Assembly (NCBI RefSeq): GCF_013823385.1
Contig: NZ_PNMA01000004.1
Location: 122,661 to 186,660 of the forward strand
Direction of reading: 5' to 3'
Length of the DNA stretch: 64,000 bases
Source: Hyphomonas sp.
GTDB taxonomy: Bacteria > Pseudomonadota > Alphaproteobacteria > Caulobacterales > Hyphomonadaceae
The translations under genes were made by a program, and so were the position numbers. Numbering within the stretch: position 1 is the stretch's first letter; each line of letters begins with the position of its first letter. Positions 8,794 through 16,791 of the stretch are shown here, one piece after another. The notes under the pieces were generated by a model. That model did not search any database, had not been told where the DNA came from, and saw nothing but the letters and a program-made list of their open reading frames with translations.

Positions 8794-8906
8794 CAGAGGC
8801 TTACCCCGCGTCCGGATTTGACGCCTTACCCAAGCCGGATAACATCGCTCCAATTCCAAAGAAACGGCAAACGTGACCCGCCCCGGCGGAAGAGGAGACG
8901 CCCCAA

Positions 8907-10238
8907 ATGGCATTTGACGCAGCGGCAAAGCCCAAAACCTGTATTATCGGCGCCGGATGTTCCGGTTTCACCATGGCCAAGCGCCTGAAGGATGCCGGCC
9001 TGCCTTATGATTGCTTTGAGAAGTCGGACAATATCGGCGGCAACTGGTATTATAATAACCCCAACGGGGTCTCCTCCTGCTACCAGTCCCTGCACATCGA
9101 CACGTCCAAATGGCGCCTCGCCTTCGAGGATTTCCCGGTGCCCGCCGACTGGCCCGATTTCCCCCACCACGCCCAGCTGCTGCAATATTTCCACGACTAT
9201 GTGGACCATTTCGGCCTGCGCGAGACGATCACCTTCAACACCTCCGTCACCGATGTCGCAGACCTCCCCAATGGCCGTTACCGCGTCACCCTCTCAACCG
9301 GCGAAACCCGCGACTATGACGCCGTCTGTGTCGCCAATGGCCACCATTGGGACGCGCGCACGCCGACCTATCCCGGCAATTTCACCGGCTACCAGATCCA
9401 CTCTCATTACTACCGCGACCCGTTCGAGCCCTACGACTTCCGCGGCAAGCGCATCATGATCGTCGGCGCCGGCAACTCCGCGATGGACATTTCGTCTGAG
9501 CTTTCCCAGCGCCCGATTGCGCAGAAACTGTTCATCTCCATGCGCCGGGGCGTCTGGGTGATGCCCAAATACATGGACGGCAAGCCCGCTGACAAAGCCG
9601 TGCTGCCCGCCTGGATGCCGCCGTCCCTTGGCCGCTCGCTCGCCAAGAAGAAGATCAAGAAAACCATCGGAAACATGGAAGACTATGGCCTGCCCAAGCC
9701 CGACCATGAGCCGCTGGAAGGCCACCCCTCCGTCTCCGGAGAATTCCTCACCCGCGTCGGCTGCGGCGACATCACGCCCAAGCCCGGCATCGTCCGCTTC
9801 GATGGCAACACCGTCCACTTCACCGACGGCACCACCGAAGAGGTTGACGCCATCGTCTGGGCGACCGGCTACAACACGACCTTCCCCTTCTTCAAGCAGG
9901 ATGAGCTGACACCGAAGGACAACGTCTTCTCCCTCTACAAGCGGATGGTGAAGCCCGGCCGCGAGACGCTGTTCTTCCTCGGCCTTGCCCAGCCGCTGCC
10001 CACTTTGGTTAACTTTGCAGAACAACAGTCAAAGCTGGTGGCCGCCGCGCTGCAAGGGCGCTACGCTTTCCCTTCGCATGAGGAGATGGACCGCGTGACG
10101 ATTGCCGATGAACAGGCCCATCTCGGCCATTTCTATGACAGCCCGCGCCACCGGATGCAGGTGGATTTCAATCTCTATGTCCGCGACCTGCTGAAAGAGA
10201 TCGAGCGCGGGGCAAAGCGGGCACAGGTCCGCGCATGA
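8907..10238 (+). CDS. Flavin-containing monooxygenase (FMO/BVMO-like)
   Basis: The 443-residue protein opens with an FAD-binding loop, CIIGAGCSGF (GAGCSG at residues 15-20). It has the FMO fingerprint as FTGYQIHSHYY, a second dinucleotide loop for NADPH (IMIVGAGNSAMDISSE), and the C-terminal ATGYNTTFPF segment. These enzymes insert oxygen at nitrogen, sulfur or carbonyl carbon using NADPH and O2; the substrate cannot be read from sequence. The 3' end overlaps an M23 lipoprotein gene by ATGA. It is divergent from the thioesterase pair, and both could be involved in breakdown of ketones or acyl compounds, which is inference. Confidence 0.87.
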   Translation: MAFDAAAKPKTCIIGAGCSGFTMAKRLKDAGLPYDCFEKSDNIGGNWYYNNPNGVSSCYQSLHIDTSKWRLAFEDFPVPADWPDFPHHAQLLQYFHDYVDHFGLRETITFNTSVTDVADLPNGRYRVTLSTGETRDYDAVCVANGHHWDARTPTYPGNFTGYQIHSHYYRDPFEPYDFRGKRIMIVGAGNSAMDISSELSQRPIAQKLFISMRRGVWVMPKYMDGKPADKAVLPAWMPPSLGRSLAKKKIKKTIGNMEDYGLPKPDHEPLEGHPSVSGEFLTRVGCGDITPKPGIVRFDGNTVHFTDGTTEEVDAIVWATGYNTTFPFFKQDELTPKDNVFSLYKRMVKPGRETLFFLGLAQPLPTLVNFAEQQSKLVAAALQGRYAFPSHEEMDRVTIADEQAHLGHFYDSPRHRMQVDFNLYVRDLLKEIERGAKRAQVRA

Positions 10239-10945
10239 GGGCAGGGGCGGTTGGTCTGGTGCTGGCGGCGCTGATGGTTTCGGCCTGCGCCTCCTCGCCC
10301 GCGCCCATAGACCACCGCCCCTCTCAGGCCATCCTGCGCATGCCCCCGGTGGATTTCGGCCCACCGGGAGACCTGCGCAATCCGCCCCAGGGCCCGTTCC
10401 AGCCAAACGCCTATCTGCGCACTTGCCCCGGCATGCGCGTCTCCAATGCCCCGGCCATGGATGGGGACCGCTGGCTGATCGATTTCAAGCCGATCATCGT
10501 CGTCTACGGCGTCATCCTCGCCACCTCGCCGGTCAATGATGTCTGCCTCGCCTCGGGCTATGGCCAGCGCGACGGGCGCCTGCATGCGGGGATAGACCTT
10601 ACCAGCCGCCCGCCCGGCATCGTCTATTCCGGCGCACCCGGCCGGGTGATCGAGGCGAAGAATTCCTCCGGCTACGGCCTGAATGTCGTGCTCGATCATG
10701 GCCACGGCGTCTACACCCGCTACGCTCACCTGGATTACTTCGCCCCCGGCATCACGCCCGGCGTCTCCATCGGCTTTGGCCAGCCCGTCGGCCAGATGGG
10801 CGCCACCGGCAATGCCCAGGCCGCCCACCTGCATTACGAAATCCTCACCGGCAATATCGACAATCCCAGAGGCGCCTACGGCCTCACCAGCCATGATCCC
10901 TTCTCCTTCCCCCCCTATGAAGGGGCGTTGCAGGCCGGATACTGA
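10235..10945 (+). CDS. M23 (LytM) metallopeptidase lipoprotein
   Basis: A 236-residue lipoprotein (signal MRAGAVGLVLAALMVSAC). The C-terminal M23 domain has RLHAGIDLTS, which supplies the first His and Asp zinc ligands, a YTRYAHLDYF strand, and the HLHYE signature with the final zinc and catalytic His. Peptidases of this group cut peptide cross-bridges in peptidoglycan. The metal ligands appear intact, so activity is likely. The start overlaps the stop of the monooxygenase gene (ATGA), an unusual coupling of a cell-wall enzyme to a flavin enzyme. Confidence 0.86.
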   Translation: MRAGAVGLVLAALMVSACASSPAPIDHRPSQAILRMPPVDFGPPGDLRNPPQGPFQPNAYLRTCPGMRVSNAPAMDGDRWLIDFKPIIVVYGVILATSPVNDVCLASGYGQRDGRLHAGIDLTSRPPGIVYSGAPGRVIEAKNSSGYGLNVVLDHGHGVYTRYAHLDYFAPGITPGVSIGFGQPVGQMGATGNAQAAHLHYEILTGNIDNPRGAYGLTSHDPFSFPPYEGALQAGY

Positions 10946-10986
10946 TCTGCCAGACCCTTGAGCCTGACCGGGCAGGGGGCGCGTCC

Positions 10987-11655
10987 ATGAAACCGAAAAT
11001 CTCGCCATCGCTGATCGCGCGCGCCTATGCCGATCCGCTGTCCTGGCTCAATCTCGCGGTAGACCTCTTGCCCCTCTGGGCGATCCTGCAGTTCGGCTGG
11101 GGCGCCACGCCGCTGGTTGCGCTCTACTGGCTGGAAAATCTTGTCATCGGTGTCTTCACCGTGCTGCGCATGGTCGGCGCGGGCCTCGTCCAGATCCGCC
11201 AGGGCGCGCTCAACGTGCTCGGCGTCTTCTTCCTCGCGCCCTTCTTCTGCGTGCATTACGGGGCGTTCTGCTGGGGCCATGGCATCTTCATCGCCACCTT
11301 TGCCAACCAGGAAATCGGCCTGCCCAGCCCGGAAGGCCTCCTGCGCTGGGCCCTCGGCACCGGGCCGCACATGCTCTGGTTCCTCGGCGCCATCATCGCG
11401 GCCAATCTTGCCGCCTACCTTATAGACTTCATCGGCCGGGGAGACATCGCCCGCGTGCGGGTGGACGAGGAAATGACCGCCCCCTATGGCCGCATCGTCA
11501 CCCTGCACGTCGCCATCATCCTCGGCGCCATGTTCGCCTTCGGCACAGACGAACCCCTGATGGGCGTCTTCCTCCTGATCCTCATCCGCGTCGCTTTCGG
11601 CATCTTCCTCTCCCTCCGCCGCCGGATGAAACGCGATGCTCAGCGGGCGGAATAG
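10987..11655 (+). CDS. DUF6498 multi-spanning membrane protein
   Basis: The 222-residue hydrophobic protein has about six predicted membrane segments. The conserved LYWLENLVIGVFTVLRM and the FCVHYGAFCWGHGIFI loop match DUF6498, a family of unknown function. It lies 41 bp after the M23 lipoprotein gene in the same direction, so it may be the last gene of that unit. A strongly basic tail (LRRRMKRDAQRAE) suggests the C-terminus is cytoplasmic. No catalytic residues are recognised. Confidence 0.7.
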   Translation: MKPKISPSLIARAYADPLSWLNLAVDLLPLWAILQFGWGATPLVALYWLENLVIGVFTVLRMVGAGLVQIRQGALNVLGVFFLAPFFCVHYGAFCWGHGIFIATFANQEIGLPSPEGLLRWALGTGPHMLWFLGAIIAANLAAYLIDFIGRGDIARVRVDEEMTAPYGRIVTLHVAIILGAMFAFGTDEPLMGVFLLILIRVAFGIFLSLRRRMKRDAQRAE

Positions 11656-11830
11656 GAAAAGGTTGCTGAGTCTGTATTCTGTAGCAAACAATGCAGAACC
11701 AAAAATTTGTTAACCATTGAATTAATTGAATTTCAGCACATCCATGCATACTGGACGGCTGGAAAAGGCTGAGCTTTCGGATGCGAAAGTCTCCCGGCCT
11801 TGGGGACGAAGTTGGGGGAAATGGAATCTG

Positions 11831-12775
11831 ATGACCGCTATGCTAGAAATGCCGGCATTGTTGACGAATCTGCTGGCGGAAGGCTCCTGCGAACTGTTTC
11901 GCGAAGTCGTTGCGGCCTCCGCCGATGCGATTATCGGCGTTGAAGCCGACCAACGGATTGTTCTGTTCAATCAGGCGGCGGAAGTCATGTTCCAGTATCC
12001 GCAATCGGCCATTCTTGGCCGGCCACTCTCCGATCTCTTGCCAATGGAAGCGCGCATTGGCCATGACCGGCATGTCCGGGCCTTTGCCGAGAGCGAGGGC
12101 ACAGCGCGCTATATGGGCAATCGCTCGGGAGAGTTGAAAGGTCTGCGTGCTGACGGGTCAGTGATCCCGGTCGCCATTTCCATCCAACGGGTCTCTGCGG
12201 GCGGGCGCCCGGTGATGATCGCGCATATCCGTGAAATCTCGCATCATGTGCAGATGAAGGAAAAGCTCGTCCAGCTTGCCTATGTTGATCCGCTCACGCG
12301 GGCGCTGAACCGGCGGGCCTTCTTTGAACGCGCCGCCTCCGTGCAGGAAGCCTGCAGCGAGGCCAACGAATATTACACCATCCTGATGATGGATCTTGAT
12401 CATTTCAAACGGCTGAACGACACGCACGGCCATGTCGTCGGTGATATCGTGCTCAAGAATTTTGCGGAGATCTGCCAGAATGGCTTGCGGGCTGAGGATA
12501 TCTTTGCGCGCTGGGGTGGTGAGGAATTTATTGCACTCCTGCCGCAAACCGGCCGGCGCAGCGCGGCAGCCATTGCACGGCGGTTGATCTCCAGCGTCAG
12601 AAACCATCCGTTCCGGGACGAATCCGGCAACCGGGTGAGCCAGACGGTCAGCATCGGTGCAGCAAGCTGGCATGGGCCCGGAGAAACGCTCGACGAAGTG
12701 ATCAACCGGGCAGACCGTGCCTTGTACGCCGCCAAGGGATCGGGACGTAACAGGGTGGTCTCCGACCTTTCCTGA
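11831..12775 (+). CDS. PAS-GGDEF diguanylate cyclase
   Basis: The chosen 314-residue product has an N-terminal PAS domain (VVAASADAIIGVEADQRI ... GRPLSDLLPME, about residues 24-150) and a C-terminal GGDEF domain with an intact GGEEF at 229-233. RAED at 220-223 lies exactly five residues before it and forms an inhibitory I-site, so product feedback is expected. The enzyme should make cyclic di-GMP from two GTP. The start is uncertain. I chose the ATG after GGGGGAAA, while in-frame starts at 11726 (TTG) and 11744 lack a ribosome site. A CtrA-like TTAACCAT lies upstream at 11710-11717. Confidence 0.88.
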   Translation: MTAMLEMPALLTNLLAEGSCELFREVVAASADAIIGVEADQRIVLFNQAAEVMFQYPQSAILGRPLSDLLPMEARIGHDRHVRAFAESEGTARYMGNRSGELKGLRADGSVIPVAISIQRVSAGGRPVMIAHIREISHHVQMKEKLVQLAYVDPLTRALNRRAFFERAASVQEACSEANEYYTILMMDLDHFKRLNDTHGHVVGDIVLKNFAEICQNGLRAEDIFARWGGEEFIALLPQTGRRSAAAIARRLISSVRNHPFRDESGNRVSQTVSIGAASWHGPGETLDEVINRADRALYAAKGSGRNRVVSDLS

Positions 12776-12899
12776 GGGCCGCTCGGCTGTCGGAGCCACG
12801 AGGGGGTAAGGCAGGCCCTCTTCCGGTTCCGCCTGCCTCCCCAATTGACGCCCCCCTCGCTCTCCCCCATCCCTCTCCCTCTGACACAGGGAGCGCGCC

Positions 12900-13532
12900 A
12901 TGAACCCCATCCTGATCCTCGACTATGCGGGCATCGCCGTCTTCGCCGCCACCGGCGCGCTGGCCGCCTCGCGCAAGCAGCTCGACATCATCGGCTTCCT
13001 GTTCTTCGCCGCCTTCACCGGCGTTGGCGGCGGCACGGTGCGTGATCTGATCCTTGATGTGCCCGTCTTCTGGGTGGTCAATCACGACTATCTGATGATC
13101 TGCCTCGTCACCGCCGTGCTCGTCTATTTCACCGCCCACCTGTTTGAATCCCGCTACAAGCTTCTCCTCTGGCTCGATGCGGTGGGCCTTGGTGCCTATT
13201 GCGTGTTCGGCGCGTGGAAAGCGCTGGAGGCGACCGGCTCGCCGGTCATCGCGGTCGTCATGGGCGTCATCACCGCCAGCTTCGGCGGCATCCTGCGCGA
13301 CCAGCTTGCCGGCGAGCCCTGCATCCTCCTGCGCCCGGAGATCTACATCACTGCGGCGCTGGCCGGCGCGGCCACCTATACCGGGCTGCACCTGGCCGGC
13401 CTCCCCCTCATGGCCGCCGCCATCCCCGCCGCCCTCGTTTCCTTCGCCATCCGGGGCGGGGCGATGAAATTCGGCTGGTCGATCCCCGGATACAAGAGCC
13501 GCCCCGGCCGCCCGCCCGAGGAGATCCAGTAG
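12900..13532 (+). CDS. TRIC-family cation channel (UPF0126/YadS-like)
   Basis: A 210-residue, seven-helix membrane protein made of two homologous halves. The first half has GVGGGTVRDLILD and the second ASFGGILRDQLAG, the paired GGG/RD signature of the bacterial TRIC (formerly UPF0126) channels. By homology to structurally characterised members it should form a trimeric cation channel in the inner membrane, with K+ or Na+ permeability; the physiological role in bacteria is unclear. The ATG follows a weak ribosome site (GGGAGCGCGCC). The gene is probably transcribed alone, since 124 bp separate it from the cyclase. Confidence 0.88.
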   Translation: MNPILILDYAGIAVFAATGALAASRKQLDIIGFLFFAAFTGVGGGTVRDLILDVPVFWVVNHDYLMICLVTAVLVYFTAHLFESRYKLLLWLDAVGLGAYCVFGAWKALEATGSPVIAVVMGVITASFGGILRDQLAGEPCILLRPEIYITAALAGAATYTGLHLAGLPLMAAAIPAALVSFAIRGGAMKFGWSIPGYKSRPGRPPEEIQ

Positions 13533-13585
13533 CAGGCCAGCAGCGGCTAGGTATTGGACCGGGCTTGCCCCGGCCGGGCGCAGGC

Positions 13586-13631
13586 TGTCCAGATTTGTCC
13601 GGAAGTGTCCACAAATTGTCCGGCCCTGTCC
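13586..13631 (+). repeat. Helically phased TGTCC array, 5 units
   Basis: TGTCC occurs at 13586, 13596, 13606, 13617 and 13627, steps of 10, 10, 11 and 10 bp. Three units read TGTCCGG; the bases between units vary. Unit size equals one helical turn, so all copies face the same side of DNA. The array lies between the TRIC gene and a TetR gene. A second array of the same type lies at 46199-46254. Confidence 0.75.
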
Positions 13632-13757
13632 GGGAAAGGGCAGGGGCAGGGCGGAGATTGACCAATGCCGGACGCATGGCTGCTCTACGAGATCGCAAAG
13701 TTGACGCGAGATGACGCCCGGTGCAGTGTCAGCCCACGTCATTCGGGAAACTCATCC

Positions 13758-14387
13758 ATGGCCGATACCACACTGCCCGCCCCCCTCTCCGGCAAGCGCG
13801 CCAGCACCAAGGCTGCCAACCGCCGCGCCATTCTGCAGGCCGGCCGCCAGGTCTTCGCCCGCATCGGGTTCGAGGCCACCACCGTGCGCGACATCATCCG
13901 CGAAACCCAGCTCGCCTCGGGCACTTTCTACAATTATTTCAAGTCGAAAGAGGAAGTCTTCCAGGCCATCGCCGAAGATTCCACCCAGCGTTTCCGCGAC
14001 CGGCTGGCCGATGTCCGCGCCCGCGCCGAAAGCCTCGAAGACTATATGGAACACGCCTACCGCGCCTATTTCGGCTTCATCGCGCGGGAAAATGAAGAGG
14101 CCATCGACAATGGCGCCCCGCATATCGCCCTGATCGGCGTGCGCGTGGATACGCCCGAGATGCAGGCCGTCGCCCAGGAAATCCGGGCTGACCTTGAACA
14201 TATCCAGGAAAAACAAGGCATAAACCCAACGGTCGATACCGAATACCTCACCGCCGCCGCCATCGGCATCGCCCGCGAGATGGGCGATTACATGCTCAAG
14301 CGCCGCCCGGTGGATGTCGAAGGCGCCACGCATTTTGCCTGCACGCTGCTGCTCTCGGGCATGAAGGCGCTCGCTTCGCAGAGATAA
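13758..14387 (+). CDS. TetR/AcrR-family transcriptional regulator
   Basis: A 209-residue protein with an N-terminal TetR helix-turn-helix: RRAILQAGRQVFARIGFEA, then TVRDIIRETQLASGTFYNYF as the recognition region, followed by a helical ligand-binding domain. It most likely represses a nearby target. The adjacent alpha/beta hydrolase and quinone oxidoreductase genes start 87 bp downstream on the same strand and are candidates. An in-frame ATG at 13665 has a better ribosome site (CGGAG, 8-base spacer) and would add 31 residues. I kept the shorter form because the domain starts late even so. The TGTCC array lies just upstream. Confidence 0.85.
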   Translation: MADTTLPAPLSGKRASTKAANRRAILQAGRQVFARIGFEATTVRDIIRETQLASGTFYNYFKSKEEVFQAIAEDSTQRFRDRLADVRARAESLEDYMEHAYRAYFGFIARENEEAIDNGAPHIALIGVRVDTPEMQAVAQEIRADLEHIQEKQGINPTVDTEYLTAAAIGIAREMGDYMLKRRPVDVEGATHFACTLLLSGMKALASQR

Positions 14388-14474
14388 GTCTCCCGCCGCC
14401 GGGGAACCCCTTGGCGGCGCGCGAAAATGCCGTCACCTTCTCCCTCCAGAGAGACATGAGAGGGAGGGAATTCC

Positions 14475-15512
14475 ATGAGCCTTCAGCGCACGATTGCCAA
14501 GGCGATCGCCAGCCTGCCCGGCGGCATGATCGTCAACATGGCCGGCGGCAAGCCGATGATCATCGAAGGCCGCACGCTGGAGCCCCAGCTCCAGCTCGTC
14601 GCCTGGAACGGGCGCAACGCGCCGCCCATGTCCACCCTCCCAGCCGAGATGGTCCAGCAGGCGGTCAAGGCCCAGCTCGCCCTCTTCCAGGACAAGCTGC
14701 CCGGCGGCGTCGGCGTCGAGGAGTTCACCATTCCGGGCCCGGATGCCAACCAGATCCCCGTGCGCCTCTACACGCCCGCCTCGCAGGATCCGCGCCATCC
14801 CCTGATCGTCTATTTCCATATGGGCGGCGGCGTCATCGGCGATCTCGACACCTGCCACGCTTTCTGTGGCATGCTCGCCCAGGGCGCGCAGGCGCCCGTC
14901 CTCTCGGTCGATTACCGCCTCGCGCCCCCGCATATCTATCCGGCGGGGCTGAACGATTGTTTCGCCGCCTATAAATGGGGCGTGGCGAATGCGGAGAAAT
15001 ACGGCGCGCCGGCGGGCAAGGCGGCGGTCGGCGGCGACAGCATGGGCGGCAACTTCTCCGCCATCATCAGCCAGCGGATGAAACGCGAAGGCGGCCCGCT
15101 GCCCGCGCTCCAGCTGCTGATCTATCCGGCCATCGACATTTCAAAACACTATCCCTCCAAGACGGCCTTCGGAAATACCTTCTCCCTCAGCCAGGACACG
15201 ATGGACTGGTTCATGAAGCAATACCTGCCCGAAGGCTTCGACTATACGGACCTCAACGTCTCGCCCGGCCAGGAGACAGACCTCACCGGCCTGCCGCCCG
15301 CCATCGTCATCACCGCCGGCCATGATCCGCTGGTCGATGAGGGCGATGAATATGCAGAGCGTCTCCAGGACGCCGGCGTGAAGGTGAAACACAAGCGCTA
15401 CGACAACCTCGCCCATGCCTTTACCGCCTTCACCTTCCTCTCGCCGGGCTCGCGCGCCGCCTGCGCCGAGATCGCCCGGATGGTCCACGATTTTTACGCG
15501 GCCAAAAAATAA
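14475..15512 (+). CDS. Alpha/beta hydrolase, HSL-type esterase
   Basis: A 345-residue esterase with the oxyanion loop as YFHMGGGVIGD (an HMGGG variant of HGGG), nucleophile Ser189 in GDSMGG, and acid/His supplied by HDPLVDEG and NLAHAFT. It belongs to the hormone-sensitive-lipase-like family IV, which hydrolyses short-chain esters. The ribosome site AGGGAGGGAA is strong. The stop overlaps the next start (TAATG), so it is coupled to a quinone oxidoreductase. Such pairs are often involved in breakdown of small carbonyl or ester compounds; the substrate is unknown. Confidence 0.87.
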   Translation: MSLQRTIAKAIASLPGGMIVNMAGGKPMIIEGRTLEPQLQLVAWNGRNAPPMSTLPAEMVQQAVKAQLALFQDKLPGGVGVEEFTIPGPDANQIPVRLYTPASQDPRHPLIVYFHMGGGVIGDLDTCHAFCGMLAQGAQAPVLSVDYRLAPPHIYPAGLNDCFAAYKWGVANAEKYGAPAGKAAVGGDSMGGNFSAIISQRMKREGGPLPALQLLIYPAIDISKHYPSKTAFGNTFSLSQDTMDWFMKQYLPEGFDYTDLNVSPGQETDLTGLPPAIVITAGHDPLVDEGDEYAERLQDAGVKVKHKRYDNLAHAFTAFTFLSPGSRAACAEIARMVHDFYAAKK

Positions 15513-16486
15513 TGAAATCTCTTGTCGTTAGCCAACTCGCCCCGGACTTTGCCGGGACGGGCCTCCAGGATTTGCCCCTGCCGGAGCCGAAACCCGGCGA
15601 AGTGCGCGTGGCGGTCAAGGCCGCCAGCCTCAACTTTCCAGACCTTCTGATGACGGAGGGAAAATACCAGCTGAAGCCGGAGCTTCCCTTCACCCTCGGC
15701 ATGGAACTGGCCGGCGTGGTCGATGCGGTGGGGGAGGGCGTGACGGAGCTGAAACCCGGCGATGACGTCGCCGGCGGCAGCCGCATCGGCGCCTTCTCCG
15801 AATATATCGTCCTGCCCGCCGCCGGCCTGCGCATAAAGCCCGCCGCGCTCACCTTTGCCGAAGCCTCCGCCTATGGCGCCGCCTACCTCACCGCCTATGT
15901 CTCCCTTGCCATACGCGGCGCGCTCCAGCCGGGCGAAACCCTGCTCGTCCACGGCGCCAGCGGCGGGGTTGGCATGGCGGCGGTCGAAGTCGGCAAGCTC
16001 CTCGGCGCCACCGTCATCGCCACCTCGGCCTCGGACGAAAAGCTGAAACACGTGAAGGCGCGCGGCGCCGATCACGTCATCAATGTCACGCGCGGCTTCC
16101 GCGAAGAGGTCAAGGCGCTCACCGGCGGGCGCGGCGCAGACGTGATCTACGATCCGGTCGGCGGCGATGTGTTCGATGAAAGCGTCCGCTGCATTGCCTT
16201 TGATGGCCGCCTGCTCGTCATCGGCTTCACCTCGGGCCGCATCCCCACAATCAGCGTGAACATTCCACTCATCAAGGGTTTCTCCGTGGTCGGCGTCCGC
16301 GCCGGCGAATATGGCCGCCAGTTCCCGGAAAAGGGCCGCCAGAATCTCGACGCCATCTGGAAATGGGCCGAAGAGGGCAGGGTAAAACCCTGCATCCACG
16401 CCGAAGTCCCCCTGGCAGACTGGCGCCGCGCCTTCGACATGATGCGCAGCCGCGAAGTTGTCGGCAAGGTCGTTCTGGTGCCCTGA
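15512..16486 (+). CDS. NADPH:quinone oxidoreductase, MDR superfamily
   Basis: A 324-residue medium-chain reductase without structural zinc cysteines. The N-terminal GroES-like fold has LNFPDLLMTEGKYQ and GMELAGVV; the Rossmann half carries LLVHGASGGVGMAAVEVGK with the AxxGxxG NADPH loop. These enzymes reduce quinones or enones with NADPH. The gene shares one base with the upstream esterase (TAATG) and ends at a stem-loop formed by the TTGGAG repeats, which may act as terminator. Confidence 0.88.
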   Translation: MKSLVVSQLAPDFAGTGLQDLPLPEPKPGEVRVAVKAASLNFPDLLMTEGKYQLKPELPFTLGMELAGVVDAVGEGVTELKPGDDVAGGSRIGAFSEYIVLPAAGLRIKPAALTFAEASAYGAAYLTAYVSLAIRGALQPGETLLVHGASGGVGMAAVEVGKLLGATVIATSASDEKLKHVKARGADHVINVTRGFREEVKALTGGRGADVIYDPVGGDVFDESVRCIAFDGRLLVIGFTSGRIPTISVNIPLIKGFSVVGVRAGEYGRQFPEKGRQNLDAIWKWAEEGRVKPCIHAEVPLADWRRAFDMMRSREVVGKVVLVP

Positions 16487-16490
16487 AGCG

Positions 16491-16540
16491 TTGGAGCGCC
16501 GTTGGAGTTTTTTGGAGTTTTCTGGAAAAACCTCCAACGG
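16491..16540. repeat. TTGGAG phased array ending in a hairpin
   Basis: TTGGAG occurs at 16491, 16502 and 16512 with a degenerate unit (CTGGAA) at 16522, steps of 11, 10 and 10 bp. CCGTTGGAG at 16499-16507 pairs perfectly with CTCCAACGG at 16532-16540, enclosing T-rich and A-rich stretches that can extend the stem. It starts just after the oxidoreductase stop and may double as a terminator. Confidence 0.6.
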
Positions 16541-16559
16541 GCCGCCAAGCCGATAACCG

Positions 16560-16676
16560 CCCCACCCCAGCCCTCCCCGCCAGCGGGGAGGGGGCAGGTA
16601 GCGCTCATGGAGAGCTAACCTCTCCCCAAACGCAACAGGTCCCCTCCCCACAAATGTGGGGAGGGATAGGGTGGGG
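16560..16676. repeat. MITE/BIME-like composite element, copy 1
   Basis: The element begins CCCCACCC and ends GGGTGGGG. Each end is an approximately 45-bp arm that is itself a hairpin (CCCTCCCC...GGGGAGGG), and the two arms are inverted copies of each other, with an unrelated core of about 30 bp between them. No reading frame was seen inside. A second copy with the same architecture lies at 17190-17345. Such miniature inverted-repeat elements are normally moved by a transposase supplied elsewhere. Confidence 0.65.
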
Positions 16677-16791
16677 CCCCTCTCCGCAAAAACGAAACCT
16701 ATCCAACAAAATTCCCCCCAAACCTGCAGCAAACAGGCGATTTCCAGGAATTTCATCCACCCCCTCCGGGAACGGAGCTATACTCCTTCCC

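Noticed and set aside
13586..13631. TGTCC array read as a CRISPR or plasmid iteron set
   Set aside because: Units are only 5-7 bp with 10-bp steps, no spacers of CRISPR length and no replication gene nearby.
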